This document shows, one piece after another, positions 41,275 through 50,310 of a DNA stretch of 64,000 nucleotides. The translations under genes were made by a program, and so were the position numbers. Each line of letters starts with the position of its first letter. The stretch's first letter is position 1. The notes beneath the pieces were generated by a model that saw only the letters and a list, made by a program, of their open reading frames with translations, made no database searches and was not told where the DNA came from. The stretch covers positions 62,001 to 126,000 of the forward strand of contig JANQSI010000005.1 in NCBI GenBank assembly GCA_028284125.1, read 5' to 3'. Source of the stretch: Cyclobacteriaceae bacterium. GTDB taxonomy: Bacteria; Bacteroidota; Bacteroidia; Cytophagales; Cyclobacteriaceae.

Positions 41275-42402
41275 TTATTTTATAGTACCCTCCAAATGAT
41301 TAATGTATGATTTTGCTAAAACGGGGTAAGTATACTTTTTAGCTGTCTCCATGGCTCGGTTGCTTACCTCAGTCAGCTGATCATTGGTCATTTCAATGAT
41401 TTTATTAAAGACTTTTGCTAGAGCATCCACATCTGGATCACATAGAAAACCGTTTTCTCCGTCTTTGATTATTCCGTCGACTCCTTCATTTAAGGTAGCA
41501 ATTACTAGGCATCCTCTTGCCATTGCCTCCAAATAGACCAACCCGAAGGTTTCTCTTTCACTTATCATCACAAAAATGTCTGAACGATCCATTCGATCTA
41601 GAACTTCTGAGTTCGGTAGGAATCCTTCAAACTTTATTCTAGAGCGAATATCATTTTCATCAGCAAGACTTGATAATTTATCCTTTTCCGGTCCAACACC
41701 TGCAATTCGGTAAACCCAGTCTTGTTTAATGGATTTCAAAGAACAAATGACCTTGTCAATGTTTTTTCTTTCAATAAGACTGGCTACTGTTAAAATGTTA
41801 ATAGGGCTGTTTTGAAAGTCGAATCTTCGTTCAGGTATTGATTCTAACCAAATCGCATCTACTCCCCCTGGAATGGGAAAAGATTTATCCCGAATTTTGG
41901 GAATTGCTTCTACAAATTTTCTCTGAAGAAAGTACGATCTAAAACCAACTGCGATCGATTGAGAAATCATTTTCTCATACTTTTTAGTAAGCGAACCTTC
42001 TCTGACCTTTGATCTTTTAAAATCTGTGTAATGAATTCCTTGAATAAATGATTTTTGATATTTGACGCTAAGTCTATATGCCAGCGCCGCTCCAACAGGC
42101 ATATGACCAATCAATATGTCAAATTGTTCGATAAATTCCTTTTCGAATGATGGATAAATGTTAAGTCCAAGCGGAAGACGAATCATTGTGCGATTGGAAA
42201 CTTGTACGCCATCTAAAACAAAATTTAATGGAAGTTCTCTTTCTTTCAATTCTGCAAGTTCAAGCACGTTTGGTGCATGAAGAGCTATCGCATGAACCTG
42301 ATGATCTTTAGCCCACTGTCTTGCATAGTAATGAAGTGCAAACGTAGAATCCTGATCGTCTTCTTTGCAAGGGTATAAATTGGTAATGAGCAGGAGTTTC
42401 AA
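41275..42402 (-). CDS. GT4-family glycosyltransferase
   Basis: A 375-residue GT-B enzyme. The N-terminal domain starts MKLLLITNLYPCKEDDQD; the C-terminal domain has LTVASLIERKNIDKVICSL, the VGPEKDKLSSL loop and the E-x7-E motif ERETFGLVYLEAMARGCLVI. It transfers a sugar from a nucleotide donor to a growing glycan at the inner membrane. Donor and acceptor are not predictable. It is alone on its strand at the left end of the glycan region. Confidence 0.9.
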   Translation of the reverse strand: MKLLLITNLYPCKEDDQDSTFALHYYARQWAKDHQVHAIALHAPNVLELAELKERELPLNFVLDGVQVSNRTMIRLPLGLNIYPSFEKEFIEQFDILIGHMPVGAALAYRLSVKYQKSFIQGIHYTDFKRSKVREGSLTKKYEKMISQSIAVGFRSYFLQRKFVEAIPKIRDKSFPIPGGVDAIWLESIPERRFDFQNSPINILTVASLIERKNIDKVICSLKSIKQDWVYRIAGVGPEKDKLSSLADENDIRSRIKFEGFLPNSEVLDRMDRSDIFVMISERETFGLVYLEAMARGCLVIATLNEGVDGIIKDGENGFLCDPDVDALAKVFNKIIEMTNDQLTEVSNRAMETAKKYTYPVLAKSYINHLEGTIK

Positions 42403-42540
42403 TTAAGGGGTTTTTAGGGATTTGCTTTTCAAAGTGCCAAAATTAAGTGGTTAGAGAATGATACTTCAATTCAAATCATAAATGAAATTCTATCAGGATA
42501 TTTCATAGATTAGCAGCCCAATAATTTCCCCTAGTTTAAC

Positions 42541-43974
42541 ATGAATTTTGAGACTTGGAAACCACGTATTCAAGGCCTGTCTTTAGATAAGGAAATAAAG
42601 CGTTGGATTCTTGTCTCGAGAATTAAAAAAGCGTTCGATCCTGTTGAAGTCAGTAGGGAGTTGAAAGGTGCCAGTACCAGATCAGAGTTGGCCCAATTGT
42701 TCATAAAACAAGCTAACTCCAAAGACATTAATGTTTCTCATGATGAAGTGAATGAACTTCTTGGGTTGCTGGAATGCAAGGAGACAATGGAAAATCTTGC
42801 TTATCCCAATCCATCTTTAAGTGAATTCTCATTAATTGAAAAAATATACATAGTCATTGGGTACTTGTCAGGTTTAGTTTCAAGAGAATTAAAAAGTGGA
42901 TTACGTCTCTTGTTCAGATCTAGTAAGAAAAAAATTGCCAACCCTGTTGAAACTATTCAGATGTCTGGTGAAGAGTTTGAAGCAAGTGTTTCGAAACTTT
43001 CTCGGCCTAAGAATGAACTCTGGCGACTTCACATTGATTGGGAACACCAAATGTATGGTCCTGAAACTTATGAAGAAGGATACCATTCAACCAACAAGCG
43101 TCACAGAGAACGAGGTTATCTGAATGGATGTGTGAACGCCCACGAAGAAATGATTTTACATGTGGGCGAACCAATTGATTTACAACTTTTTACCGAAGTA
43201 AATCGACTATTGCTTACTCCTCATCGACCACACAGAAATGTGTATGCATTGGAATATGCTCAAGTCACTCGCATCAAGCATACAACGGATGAACCTTTCA
43301 TCAAAGATCTGGACAAGAAGTATGTTCGAAAACACCCGTTTGCGAGATGGGAGGTTTACGTCTTTGGCAAGTTCCTTAGGAAGAAGGATTTTATGTATAA
43401 ACACTATCCGTACTTAGCCAACTATTTCAACTACAAGTATGGGGATGACTTCAAACTGACCAAACGAATGCTAAATGATGAAATGTATCGTTATCATGTT
43501 TCTTTCACAGAATTCAGATGGTTCAATAGGAGGAGGCATCATGAAAAAGGAATAATAGATAATCTTCAAGAGGTTTCCATTGATATGGAAAAGCTGCGAG
43601 AAGAGCGCAAAAGAATTCTTGAGGAAAATTCAATTGATCAAGAAAATAAGTTATTTGATCTGTCTCGTCGACAATTGCTTAGAATAGCCGTTTTTCAAAA
43701 ATGGATAGAATATCTGCATGCATTTTCTGACGGAACTTCAAGACAAGGATGTATGCTGGCCAACAAAGTATTGGTAGAATACGGTTTTAGTCCCTCAGTT
43801 TCTTGCTTTCGACATGATAGTCGATTTTATACGGATGAAATTTGGGCGGCTAACATGTGTGAAGGAATGAGCAGATGGGAAATGATCGCTCTTTTTTCAG
43901 AAATGGGAATACTGGAAGAAGTATTAAGACTTGTAGGTAATGAAACGGTTAAAGTGGAAAAATCAAAAGAATGA
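42541..43974 (+). CDS. Protein of unknown function with a degenerate Fic-like motif
   Basis: A 477-residue, mostly helical soluble protein I cannot place in a family. Near the C-terminus H393 starts HAFSDGTSRQG, which matches the Fic core H-x-F-x-D-G-N-G-R except that the N and second G are T and S, and the last R is C. The following helix CMLANKVLVEYGFSPSV and the YTDEIWAANMCEGMSRWEMI stretch also sit where Fic proteins have theirs. Fic enzymes transfer AMP or other groups; with these changes activity is uncertain. It lies within the glycan region facing a run of GT2 genes on the opposite strand, 8 bp from the first. Confidence 0.6.
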   Translation: MNFETWKPRIQGLSLDKEIKRWILVSRIKKAFDPVEVSRELKGASTRSELAQLFIKQANSKDINVSHDEVNELLGLLECKETMENLAYPNPSLSEFSLIEKIYIVIGYLSGLVSRELKSGLRLLFRSSKKKIANPVETIQMSGEEFEASVSKLSRPKNELWRLHIDWEHQMYGPETYEEGYHSTNKRHRERGYLNGCVNAHEEMILHVGEPIDLQLFTEVNRLLLTPHRPHRNVYALEYAQVTRIKHTTDEPFIKDLDKKYVRKHPFARWEVYVFGKFLRKKDFMYKHYPYLANYFNYKYGDDFKLTKRMLNDEMYRYHVSFTEFRWFNRRRHHEKGIIDNLQEVSIDMEKLREERKRILEENSIDQENKLFDLSRRQLLRIAVFQKWIEYLHAFSDGTSRQGCMLANKVLVEYGFSPSVSCFRHDSRFYTDEIWAANMCEGMSRWEMIALFSEMGILEEVLRLVGNETVKVEKSKE

Positions 43975-43981
43975 AGCTCTC

Positions 43982-44929
43982 TTAACTCCCGTCAGTATTG
44001 GCGTAGTTCTCAAACTTTTTACGAAACATGGCACTCAGGAGGCCTTTCAACTCGGCGATTTTTACCTTTCTTTTCACGCGGGTCCTATTTGATTTTGAGA
44101 GATAGCTTCTAACTATCCAAAAACCATTTCGAAGGATCGAACCCAATCCTTTTCTAAAGGCTTTTACTTTTCCAAATAATAGTTGTTCTCTCAGATAGGC
44201 GGTGTAACCAACCGTTTTTCGTCTCTTCCAGATATAGTCTTCTGTAGTTCGATCTTCCACGATATCAGAGTAAACAACTGCTTCTTCGCACCAAACAATT
44301 TTAGCACCTTTAAGTGTCATTGATTCAAAGAAATGGGTATCCTCACCTCCACTTAAATTGAAAATTGGATGGAAATTGAGTTCGTGTTCCTTTACAAAAT
44401 GATAATCAACTAACGTGTTGCAAGATCCACATCTTGTTTTGATATCTCCAGTTTTGAAGTTGACACGTGTCCTATCGTAAATGTATCTGACTTCATCATC
44501 AAGAGAGCAAGATTCTGGCCAGGTAAATATCATTCTTCCTGTGACAACCGTGGCGGAATATTCTTGCATACATTTCCATAAATTTTCGAGCCAACCCTCA
44601 TCAGGGTGATCATCATCATCAAAAAAAGCGATATAGTCGAACTTATTCTCTTCTGCCACTTGTAGCACCCGGTTTCTAGCAAAAACAATCCCGCGTTGTG
44701 GTTCCTCCACATATTTTGCGGGAATCGAAAAGTCGGCAGTTTCTTCTGCAAACAAGTCTCTGACCTCATCGGACGGGGCATTATCGACAACAATTAGGCT
44801 AGCCGAGAGCGTATCCGGAACTCTTACTTTCTTAATTGCCTGAATTGCCCCTCTGAGAAGTTTAGGCCTTTTGTATGTACATACTGAGATTGCTACAGTT
44901 TTGATGATAGTAGATTTAGAGGCCCGCAA
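43982..44929 (-). CDS. GT2-family glycosyltransferase
   Basis: A 315-residue GT-A enzyme: AISVCTYKRPKLLRGAIQAI, FDYIAFFDDDDHPDEGWLEN with the DxD-like metal site, and the acceptor part with FNLSGGEDTHFFESMTLKGA. It is a paralogue of the genes at 44932 and 62799, sharing RGIVFARNRVL and the KFENYAN-type tail. It is last in an operon ABC exporter - GT2 - GT2 - GT2 running from 48390 to 43982, with a 2-bp gap to the gene before it. Confidence 0.9.
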   Translation of the reverse strand: MRASKSTIIKTVAISVCTYKRPKLLRGAIQAIKKVRVPDTLSASLIVVDNAPSDEVRDLFAEETADFSIPAKYVEEPQRGIVFARNRVLQVAEENKFDYIAFFDDDDHPDEGWLENLWKCMQEYSATVVTGRMIFTWPESCSLDDEVRYIYDRTRVNFKTGDIKTRCGSCNTLVDYHFVKEHELNFHPIFNLSGGEDTHFFESMTLKGAKIVWCEEAVVYSDIVEDRTTEDYIWKRRKTVGYTAYLREQLLFGKVKAFRKGLGSILRNGFWIVRSYLSKSNRTRVKRKVKIAELKGLLSAMFRKKFENYANTDGS

Positions 44930-44931
44930 AA

Positions 44932-45861
44932 TTAATCTCCATGAATCACATCATACTCAGCAAATGGTACGCCTAGCATCGCGTGAAAGGTTCCTTTCGC
45001 TCGAAGACATCTTTTTTGGAGTAAAATACCTTCCACCGTTTTTTCAAGCTTAGTTTTCTTTTTTGTAAAAACACATTTTTTGACTGCTCGGTAAACCATC
45101 TGAATACCTCGCGTGAGAGCTCTTATTTTACCAAATTTCATTTTATCAATGTGGTACTTTGTATAGCCATTTCTGTAAAATCTGGATAGTACCCAATCAA
45201 TAGACGCTCGTGAAGTCGGAATTTTTTCCGTGACAATTGCTTCCTTGCAAAAAATTATACTGGCGCTATTTTTCTTTAGCTGTGAAAAAAAGAAACTATC
45301 GGACCCGCCGGTCAAATTGAATTTGGCGTCAAATCTTATTGATGAATTTCTAACAAGAGATAAATCAAACAATACATTGTTAGTGTAAGCTTCAAGTAAA
45401 TCAGCTCCAGTTTCTTTCTTAAAGCTTCCAGGGAAAAACTCTTTAACTAAGTCCAGGTTATCAACATCAGGAAAATTCTGAATAATGTGCCCTTGAACAA
45501 TATCTGCTGAAAACTTTTCTTTGGCCTCAAGGAGTTTCACCAGCCAATTTTTATCAACAACTTCATCATCATCAAAAAATGCCAACATTTCTGATTCGCT
45601 TTTGATTGCCTCATCAAGAATTCGGTTACGCATATAAACAATTCCTTCTTTCTCTTCTATTATGAATTTGACTTTGAATGGGAGTTTTTGTTTTAAATCA
45701 ACAACAATTTTTTCCGCTGTGTTCGAAACACCATTTTCGCATACCAACAGTTGGATACTCACTTCATTTGGAATTACAAGGTTTTCTAACGAAACAAGAG
45801 CTTCTCTCAGCATCTCTGATCGATCCCGTGTTCCAAGTCCGATAGTTACTAATGGCTTCAT
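44932..45861 (-). CDS. GT2-family glycosyltransferase
   Basis: A 309-residue GT-A enzyme: TIGLGTRDRSEMLREALVSL, KEGIVYMRNRILDEAIKSE, MLAFFDDDEVVDKNWLVKLL and FNLTGGSDSFFFSQLKKN. The tail FAEYDVIHGD resembles EEYRNVHGN of the enzyme at 62799, so these two are close paralogues on opposite sides of the housekeeping block. It overlaps the preceding gene by 4 bp. Confidence 0.9.
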   Translation of the reverse strand: MKPLVTIGLGTRDRSEMLREALVSLENLVIPNEVSIQLLVCENGVSNTAEKIVVDLKQKLPFKVKFIIEEKEGIVYMRNRILDEAIKSESEMLAFFDDDEVVDKNWLVKLLEAKEKFSADIVQGHIIQNFPDVDNLDLVKEFFPGSFKKETGADLLEAYTNNVLFDLSLVRNSSIRFDAKFNLTGGSDSFFFSQLKKNSASIIFCKEAIVTEKIPTSRASIDWVLSRFYRNGYTKYHIDKMKFGKIRALTRGIQMVYRAVKKCVFTKKKTKLEKTVEGILLQKRCLRAKGTFHAMLGVPFAEYDVIHGD

Positions 45862-46772
45862 TGAATGCTAAGTTGTGATTCCTGATTTTCAGTGAATCTT
45901 CGAACTTTCTGAGAAAGTCTGTAGAATTCTAGCATGCATTTAATGCGAAAAAACAGCTTCGAAATCCCACTAAATTTCTTTGATAACCTTTTAGACAATG
46001 TCCTTGCCAATTGGGATGCTTCTTTTCGAGGTTCTTCAATTTGCGGATTTAGTAAGGCCCTCAAAATGGATCGTTTGAAAAGTCTTGTTGGGTCATCCTT
46101 TAGATGGTTGACCGCTTCTGTATCTCGGTCATGATAGATTTTGACTTGGGTATCAAGTCCCAACTTTAGGCCTGAATGATGCAGACGATCCAAGTAGTTA
46201 TCGTCTTCTCCATAATGATCAAATAATGGATGAAATAGACCTACTTTTTCAAGCGTGCTTCTATTGACCATCCAGCACGCAGCATTAATAAATGGAGCTT
46301 CATACAATTGTTCCTTCACCTGATCCTTCTTCAGATCTTCTTGATACACATCCATTCTGGAAAGGTAGAATTCAAAAAAATGGTCAAGCTTAGTTCCATT
46401 CCCATTGTAATGCATTGGGGAAGTTATCCCAAACTTAGATTCACTCTCCATTTGGACTATGAGGTGCTCGATCGTATTTTCCTCTACCCATGCGTCTTGA
46501 TTCAGCAGAAGGAAATAGTCATAACCTTCATTAAATCCATGTTTTAGACCAATGTTGTTTGCCTTGCCAAAACCAAGGTTTGCCTCAGATTCATGTAAGT
46601 GAGTGCACCTTCCTTTTTGCCTTAGTATTTCGAGAGTACCATCGGTAGATCCATTGTCGATAATCAGAATATCAGCTTTGGTGGATGATTTTTCAATACT
46701 GCTGAGGCATTTGTCAATCCACTTGATCCCATTGTAAGTAACGATTACCACACATACTTTAGGCGAGAACAT
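45858..46772 (-). CDS. GT2-family glycosyltransferase (rhamnosyltransferase-like)
   Basis: A 304-residue GT-A enzyme with the WbbL-type pattern: VCVVIVTYNGIKWIDKCLSS, LIIDNGSTDGTLEIL, NLGFGKANNIGLKHG, FLLLNQDAWVEENTIEHLI and GLFHPLFDHYGEDDNYLDR. These often add rhamnose or other deoxysugars. It starts within the last 14 bp of the ABC exporter gene and overlaps the next GT2 gene by 4 bp. Confidence 0.9.
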   Translation of the reverse strand: MFSPKVCVVIVTYNGIKWIDKCLSSIEKSSTKADILIIDNGSTDGTLEILRQKGRCTHLHESEANLGFGKANNIGLKHGFNEGYDYFLLLNQDAWVEENTIEHLIVQMESESKFGITSPMHYNGNGTKLDHFFEFYLSRMDVYQEDLKKDQVKEQLYEAPFINAACWMVNRSTLEKVGLFHPLFDHYGEDDNYLDRLHHSGLKLGLDTQVKIYHDRDTEAVNHLKDDPTRLFKRSILRALLNPQIEEPRKEASQLARTLSKRLSKKFSGISKLFFRIKCMLEFYRLSQKVRRFTENQESQLSIQ

Positions 46773-48390
46773 CAGGAGCTATGATTTTTTCAACCTTGCC
46801 ATTTTTGATTGTTATTATTCGGTCAGCGATTGAGTAAAACTTGTCGTCATGTGAGATCAGGATGATGGTTTTGCCTTTCTTTTTCAAGCCAGGGACAATT
46901 TCAGTATAAAATTTCTCCTTGAAATAAATATCCTGATTAGCCGCCCATTCATCCATGAAATAAACATCTCGGTCTTCAAGCAGAAGTCTCAATAGATTTA
47001 AACGGCCTCTTTGTCCATTAGATAAATTCAAATTTGTGATAGCAAACCCATTGTCCAAAGAGGTCTTGTCTTTCAAATCCAAATACTCGATAAGTTCGGC
47101 AACTCTTGATTTATTTTCATCATTTACGATGTAGCCCAAATCATCGAATAGTTGGGAATCTGTGAAAAAGCACGAAAAATGACTTCTGTAGGATTGCAAA
47201 TTTTCTCTATGAATTGGCTGTCCTTGGAAAGTGATTTCCCCCTCTTGAGCTGTATAAAGACCAATTATGAGTTTAAAAAGTGTTGACTTTCCACTTCCAT
47301 TACTTCCATTGATGATTACAATCTCATTTTGCATCATCTCAAAATCAATGGATTCAAGTTTAAATGTACTTTTACCTTTATAGGAGTAAGAAACGTTATC
47401 AACTTTTATCAATGGTAGATTAGAATTCTTACTGTATTCAACAGTTTCTTCTGATTCATACAACGACTTTCTAATGTCAACATCGAGTGATTCTACCTGC
47501 TCAAGAGCATTCTCGACCCCTTTTACTTGTTTTGTAAAACCAGCAATTCTGTTTAGCGAAGGGCGTATGTAAAGAATCAATGCCATGTACTCAATGAGTT
47601 CATTTTCAGTGAAAGCAGAACCAGTCATGGCGTATACCAATAGCAAGCCCAGACTAATGATCACAAAAGTATTTTCCGATTTGTCTAGAAGTGTTCGTAA
47701 AAAGAACCCTCTAACATTTAAATCCACTAGCCCTTTGTTTGGCATATCTATTGAACCACCTATATATGCTTTAGAATGTTGCTTATTCACAATCAGGTCT
47801 TTAAACCCTTTTTCCATTCTATCGAGTGAAAAATGAAGCTTAAACCGTGTCTTTGATATTGCTTCTTCTAGTTTCTTAAATAATGGTAGAGTGAGGATAT
47901 TCGTGACAGTTACAATCATAAATATTGGTAAAAAGGACACCGTCAAAACCCATGATAGTTTGAACAAGTAGCCCAGAACTACAGCTGATTGAAAGACTGC
48001 AACCATGAAACCAGGAATGTTCTTGCCAAACCCTCCAATTGCACCTGTTTCGAACATTAAGATTGGAACAAGTTTGTCTAATTTGTTCTCGATCTTATCG
48101 TATTTTGAATAAAGTGCTTTTTCGGCGAGCTCTTTCCTATAATTAGCAACTTTTAATTCAAAATACTTGGTAACGTACTTACCTGAAAATAAGGTGATTA
48201 TCGATGAAATAATAATCAAAACCGAAATGTATCCCAGCAAGAGATAAAGATTGGGATCTTCTCCAGTTACTACTTCCCCTAATAGCTTTAGTGAGTAAAG
48301 ATTTGCTCCAGCAGCTGCGGCGCTGCTTACTGCGGAGAAAATTATCACTTTCCAGGAAGACTTAAAGAAAAACCCAATGACACGCCACAT
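46759..48390 (-). CDS. ABC exporter, PvdE/SyrD-like (cyclic-peptide-export type) half transporter
   Basis: A 543-residue fusion of six membrane helices (about 1-300) and an ATPase. The ATPase has Walker A NGSNGSGKST, signature LSNGQRGR, Walker B-D-loop FMDEWAANQD and switch His in ILISHDD. DEWAANQD in place of DEPTSALD, and FTDSQLF at the Q-loop site, are marks of the PvdE group, which exports pyoverdine precursor or cyclic lipopeptides. In a glycan locus it may instead flip a lipid-linked sugar. A second copy lies at 57164. It is first in an operon with three GT2 genes. Confidence 0.85.
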   Translation of the reverse strand: MWRVIGFFFKSSWKVIIFSAVSSAAAAGANLYSLKLLGEVVTGEDPNLYLLLGYISVLIIISSIITLFSGKYVTKYFELKVANYRKELAEKALYSKYDKIENKLDKLVPILMFETGAIGGFGKNIPGFMVAVFQSAVVLGYLFKLSWVLTVSFLPIFMIVTVTNILTLPLFKKLEEAISKTRFKLHFSLDRMEKGFKDLIVNKQHSKAYIGGSIDMPNKGLVDLNVRGFFLRTLLDKSENTFVIISLGLLLVYAMTGSAFTENELIEYMALILYIRPSLNRIAGFTKQVKGVENALEQVESLDVDIRKSLYESEETVEYSKNSNLPLIKVDNVSYSYKGKSTFKLESIDFEMMQNEIVIINGSNGSGKSTLFKLIIGLYTAQEGEITFQGQPIHRENLQSYRSHFSCFFTDSQLFDDLGYIVNDENKSRVAELIEYLDLKDKTSLDNGFAITNLNLSNGQRGRLNLLRLLLEDRDVYFMDEWAANQDIYFKEKFYTEIVPGLKKKGKTIILISHDDKFYSIADRIITIKNGKVEKIIAPDVLA

Positions 48391-48474
48391 CTGCTTCTAC
48401 TGATTAATTTATCTGCATAATTAATAAATTCAATAAACTAGATCACTATAAATTCACATTCCAAACGATCAAGA

Positions 48475-49302
48475 ATGCATTTTCTGACATTAGCAGGAAT
48501 ATTTAAGAACGAAAGCCATGTTATTAAGGAATGGGTACAACATTACTTAAATGAAGGAGTCGATCATTTTGTTTTAATAGATAACGGAAGTACTGATGAC
48601 TACCAAAGTCAAATAAAAGAATTTGTTGACAAGGGTCAAATAACAATTATTCACGATGATACCCGTTGGGCTCAAATTGAGTTGTATAACAAATATTTTC
48701 ACGATTTAAAAGGTAAAAGTGAATGGCTGTTGATCTGTGATTTAGACGAGTTTATTTATGCTCGAAAAGGTTATAAAACGATAGCCTCATTTCTTAAGGA
48801 TATTCCAAAAGCTGATGTCGTTCGAATACCATGGAAGATGTTTGGATCGTCTGGGCATGCTGAACAACCTAAAGAAATAATTTCGTCTTTTGTGAAAAGG
48901 GCCATTCAGAACAAAGAAAAAAAACCCTGGATGCCGGACAGGAGAAAAACACTTAGTAAAATAATCGTGCGTCCAGAATTGGTGAGTCGATTCCATTTAC
49001 ATTTCTGTTATTTGAAAGGAAAGTGCAAAGTGATTGGCGCTGATAAGAAAAGAATAAGATATCCTAGAGATAACGAAAAGAAACACTTTCAGCCTGTTAA
49101 TGAGAAAATTTTGGAGCGGTCGTATCTCCATTTGAATCACTATGCGTTACAGTCGAAAGATTGGTTTTTGGAGGTAAAATGCAAAAGAGGCGCGGCTGAC
49201 ACAGAAGCACATGATCAAATAAGAAACATCTCTTATTTTGAAGAATATGATAAAGCTAGCAGTGACATTAAAGACAATGAACTGTCGAGTAAAGTATATT
49301 GA
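48475..49302 (+). CDS. GT92-like (Glyco_tranf_2_4) glycosyltransferase
   Basis: A 275-residue enzyme: FLTLAGIFKNESHVIKEWVQ, HFVLIDNGSTDDYQSQIKEF, LLICDLDEFIYARKG with the DxD, and PWKMFGSSGHAEQPKE with conserved His further on (LHLNHYALQS). The pattern matches the Glyco_tranf_2_4/GT92 family, which in bacteria appears in capsule and LPS loci. Its paralogue is the gene at 61303. It stands alone on its strand between the exporter gene and a GT2 gene. Confidence 0.85.
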   Translation: MHFLTLAGIFKNESHVIKEWVQHYLNEGVDHFVLIDNGSTDDYQSQIKEFVDKGQITIIHDDTRWAQIELYNKYFHDLKGKSEWLLICDLDEFIYARKGYKTIASFLKDIPKADVVRIPWKMFGSSGHAEQPKEIISSFVKRAIQNKEKKPWMPDRRKTLSKIIVRPELVSRFHLHFCYLKGKCKVIGADKKRIRYPRDNEKKHFQPVNEKILERSYLHLNHYALQSKDWFLEVKCKRGAADTEAHDQIRNISYFEEYDKASSDIKDNELSSKVY

Positions 49303-49309
49303 TTAGAAC

Positions 49310-50263
49310 TTAGTTTTTAGAAGAAAAAATACCTAACAACTTCTCCCAACGTGTCTTTTCCGGTTCAATGTATTGAAAGAAACTTTCATCAATTCTGGTG
49401 GCAAGTTTCTCTTGACCATATCGTTTTGTGTATTCATTAACATATTTCTTTAGAAGGTCTTCCGCGAAACTGTCACCTGCAACATCTTTGAATTTTTGAT
49501 ATGACTGATCTGAGTGCATTTTAGAAGTCAGGTGAATTCGATCCAGGTGTGATGGATTTATTTCAGTTGCTCTTGAATTTTTTGCTCCTTGCGATTCGTT
49601 GTGAAGCCTGAAAATGTGCAGCCTTTCTGGGATGAAGCCAATTTTTACGTTTATTGCTAAACGTATCCAGAATTCAAAATCTCCGATCTGATAAAAAGTA
49701 TCGTCGTAAACTCCATACTTATCAAAAACTTCCTTCTTCACTAGTCCTAATATTGGCTCACCCATGAAATTCATGTTTGTCCCTTTTTCCAGCAAAAGAT
49801 CAATGATAAATGAAGGCTCGATAACGGCATCTTCTTTGAAGTGATCAGAAAGTCTTGGTAGTTGATCAAGATAGAAATGATTGATATCATTCTCGAATGT
49901 GTATTCCCGATCAGTAAGTACAACATCAACTTCCTTATCTTGGGCTAAGGACATCATTTTTTCGATGGTGTCTTCTAACATCATATCATCTTGGAATTGA
50001 AGTTTTACGAAATCCCCACTTGCTTCCGAAATACACTTGTTCCAATTCCCAACCAAGCCGAGATTTTTTTTATTATGAACCATCTTTATCCGATTATCAT
50101 CGGATTGATATTCTTTGATGATATCTGTGCTTTTGTCCGTTGAACAATCATCAACGACTAGAATTTCAAGGTCTTGGTAGGTTTGATTTATAATGGAATC
50201 CATACTTTCTCGAAGGTATTTTTCTCCATTATATATAGGCACACATACACTTACCAGGCTCAT
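49310..50263 (-). CDS. GT2-family glycosyltransferase
   Basis: A 317-residue GT-A enzyme: VSVCVPIYNGEKYLRESMDS, ILVVDDCSTDKSTDIIKEYQ, LGLVGNWNKCISEASGDFVK and QFQDDMMLEDTIEKMM. Later, FYQIGDFEFWIRLAINVKIG fits a chain-building acceptor site. It is convergent with the GT92-like gene (7-bp gap) and divergent from the Wzi gene. Confidence 0.9.
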   Translation of the reverse strand: MSLVSVCVPIYNGEKYLRESMDSIINQTYQDLEILVVDDCSTDKSTDIIKEYQSDDNRIKMVHNKKNLGLVGNWNKCISEASGDFVKLQFQDDMMLEDTIEKMMSLAQDKEVDVVLTDREYTFENDINHFYLDQLPRLSDHFKEDAVIEPSFIIDLLLEKGTNMNFMGEPILGLVKKEVFDKYGVYDDTFYQIGDFEFWIRLAINVKIGFIPERLHIFRLHNESQGAKNSRATEINPSHLDRIHLTSKMHSDQSYQKFKDVAGDSFAEDLLKKYVNEYTKRYGQEKLATRIDESFFQYIEPEKTRWEKLLGIFSSKN

Positions 50264-50310
50264 ATTTGTACAATCAAAAGAATAAGAATTACTAAACTTC
50301 GTGCAAAGAT

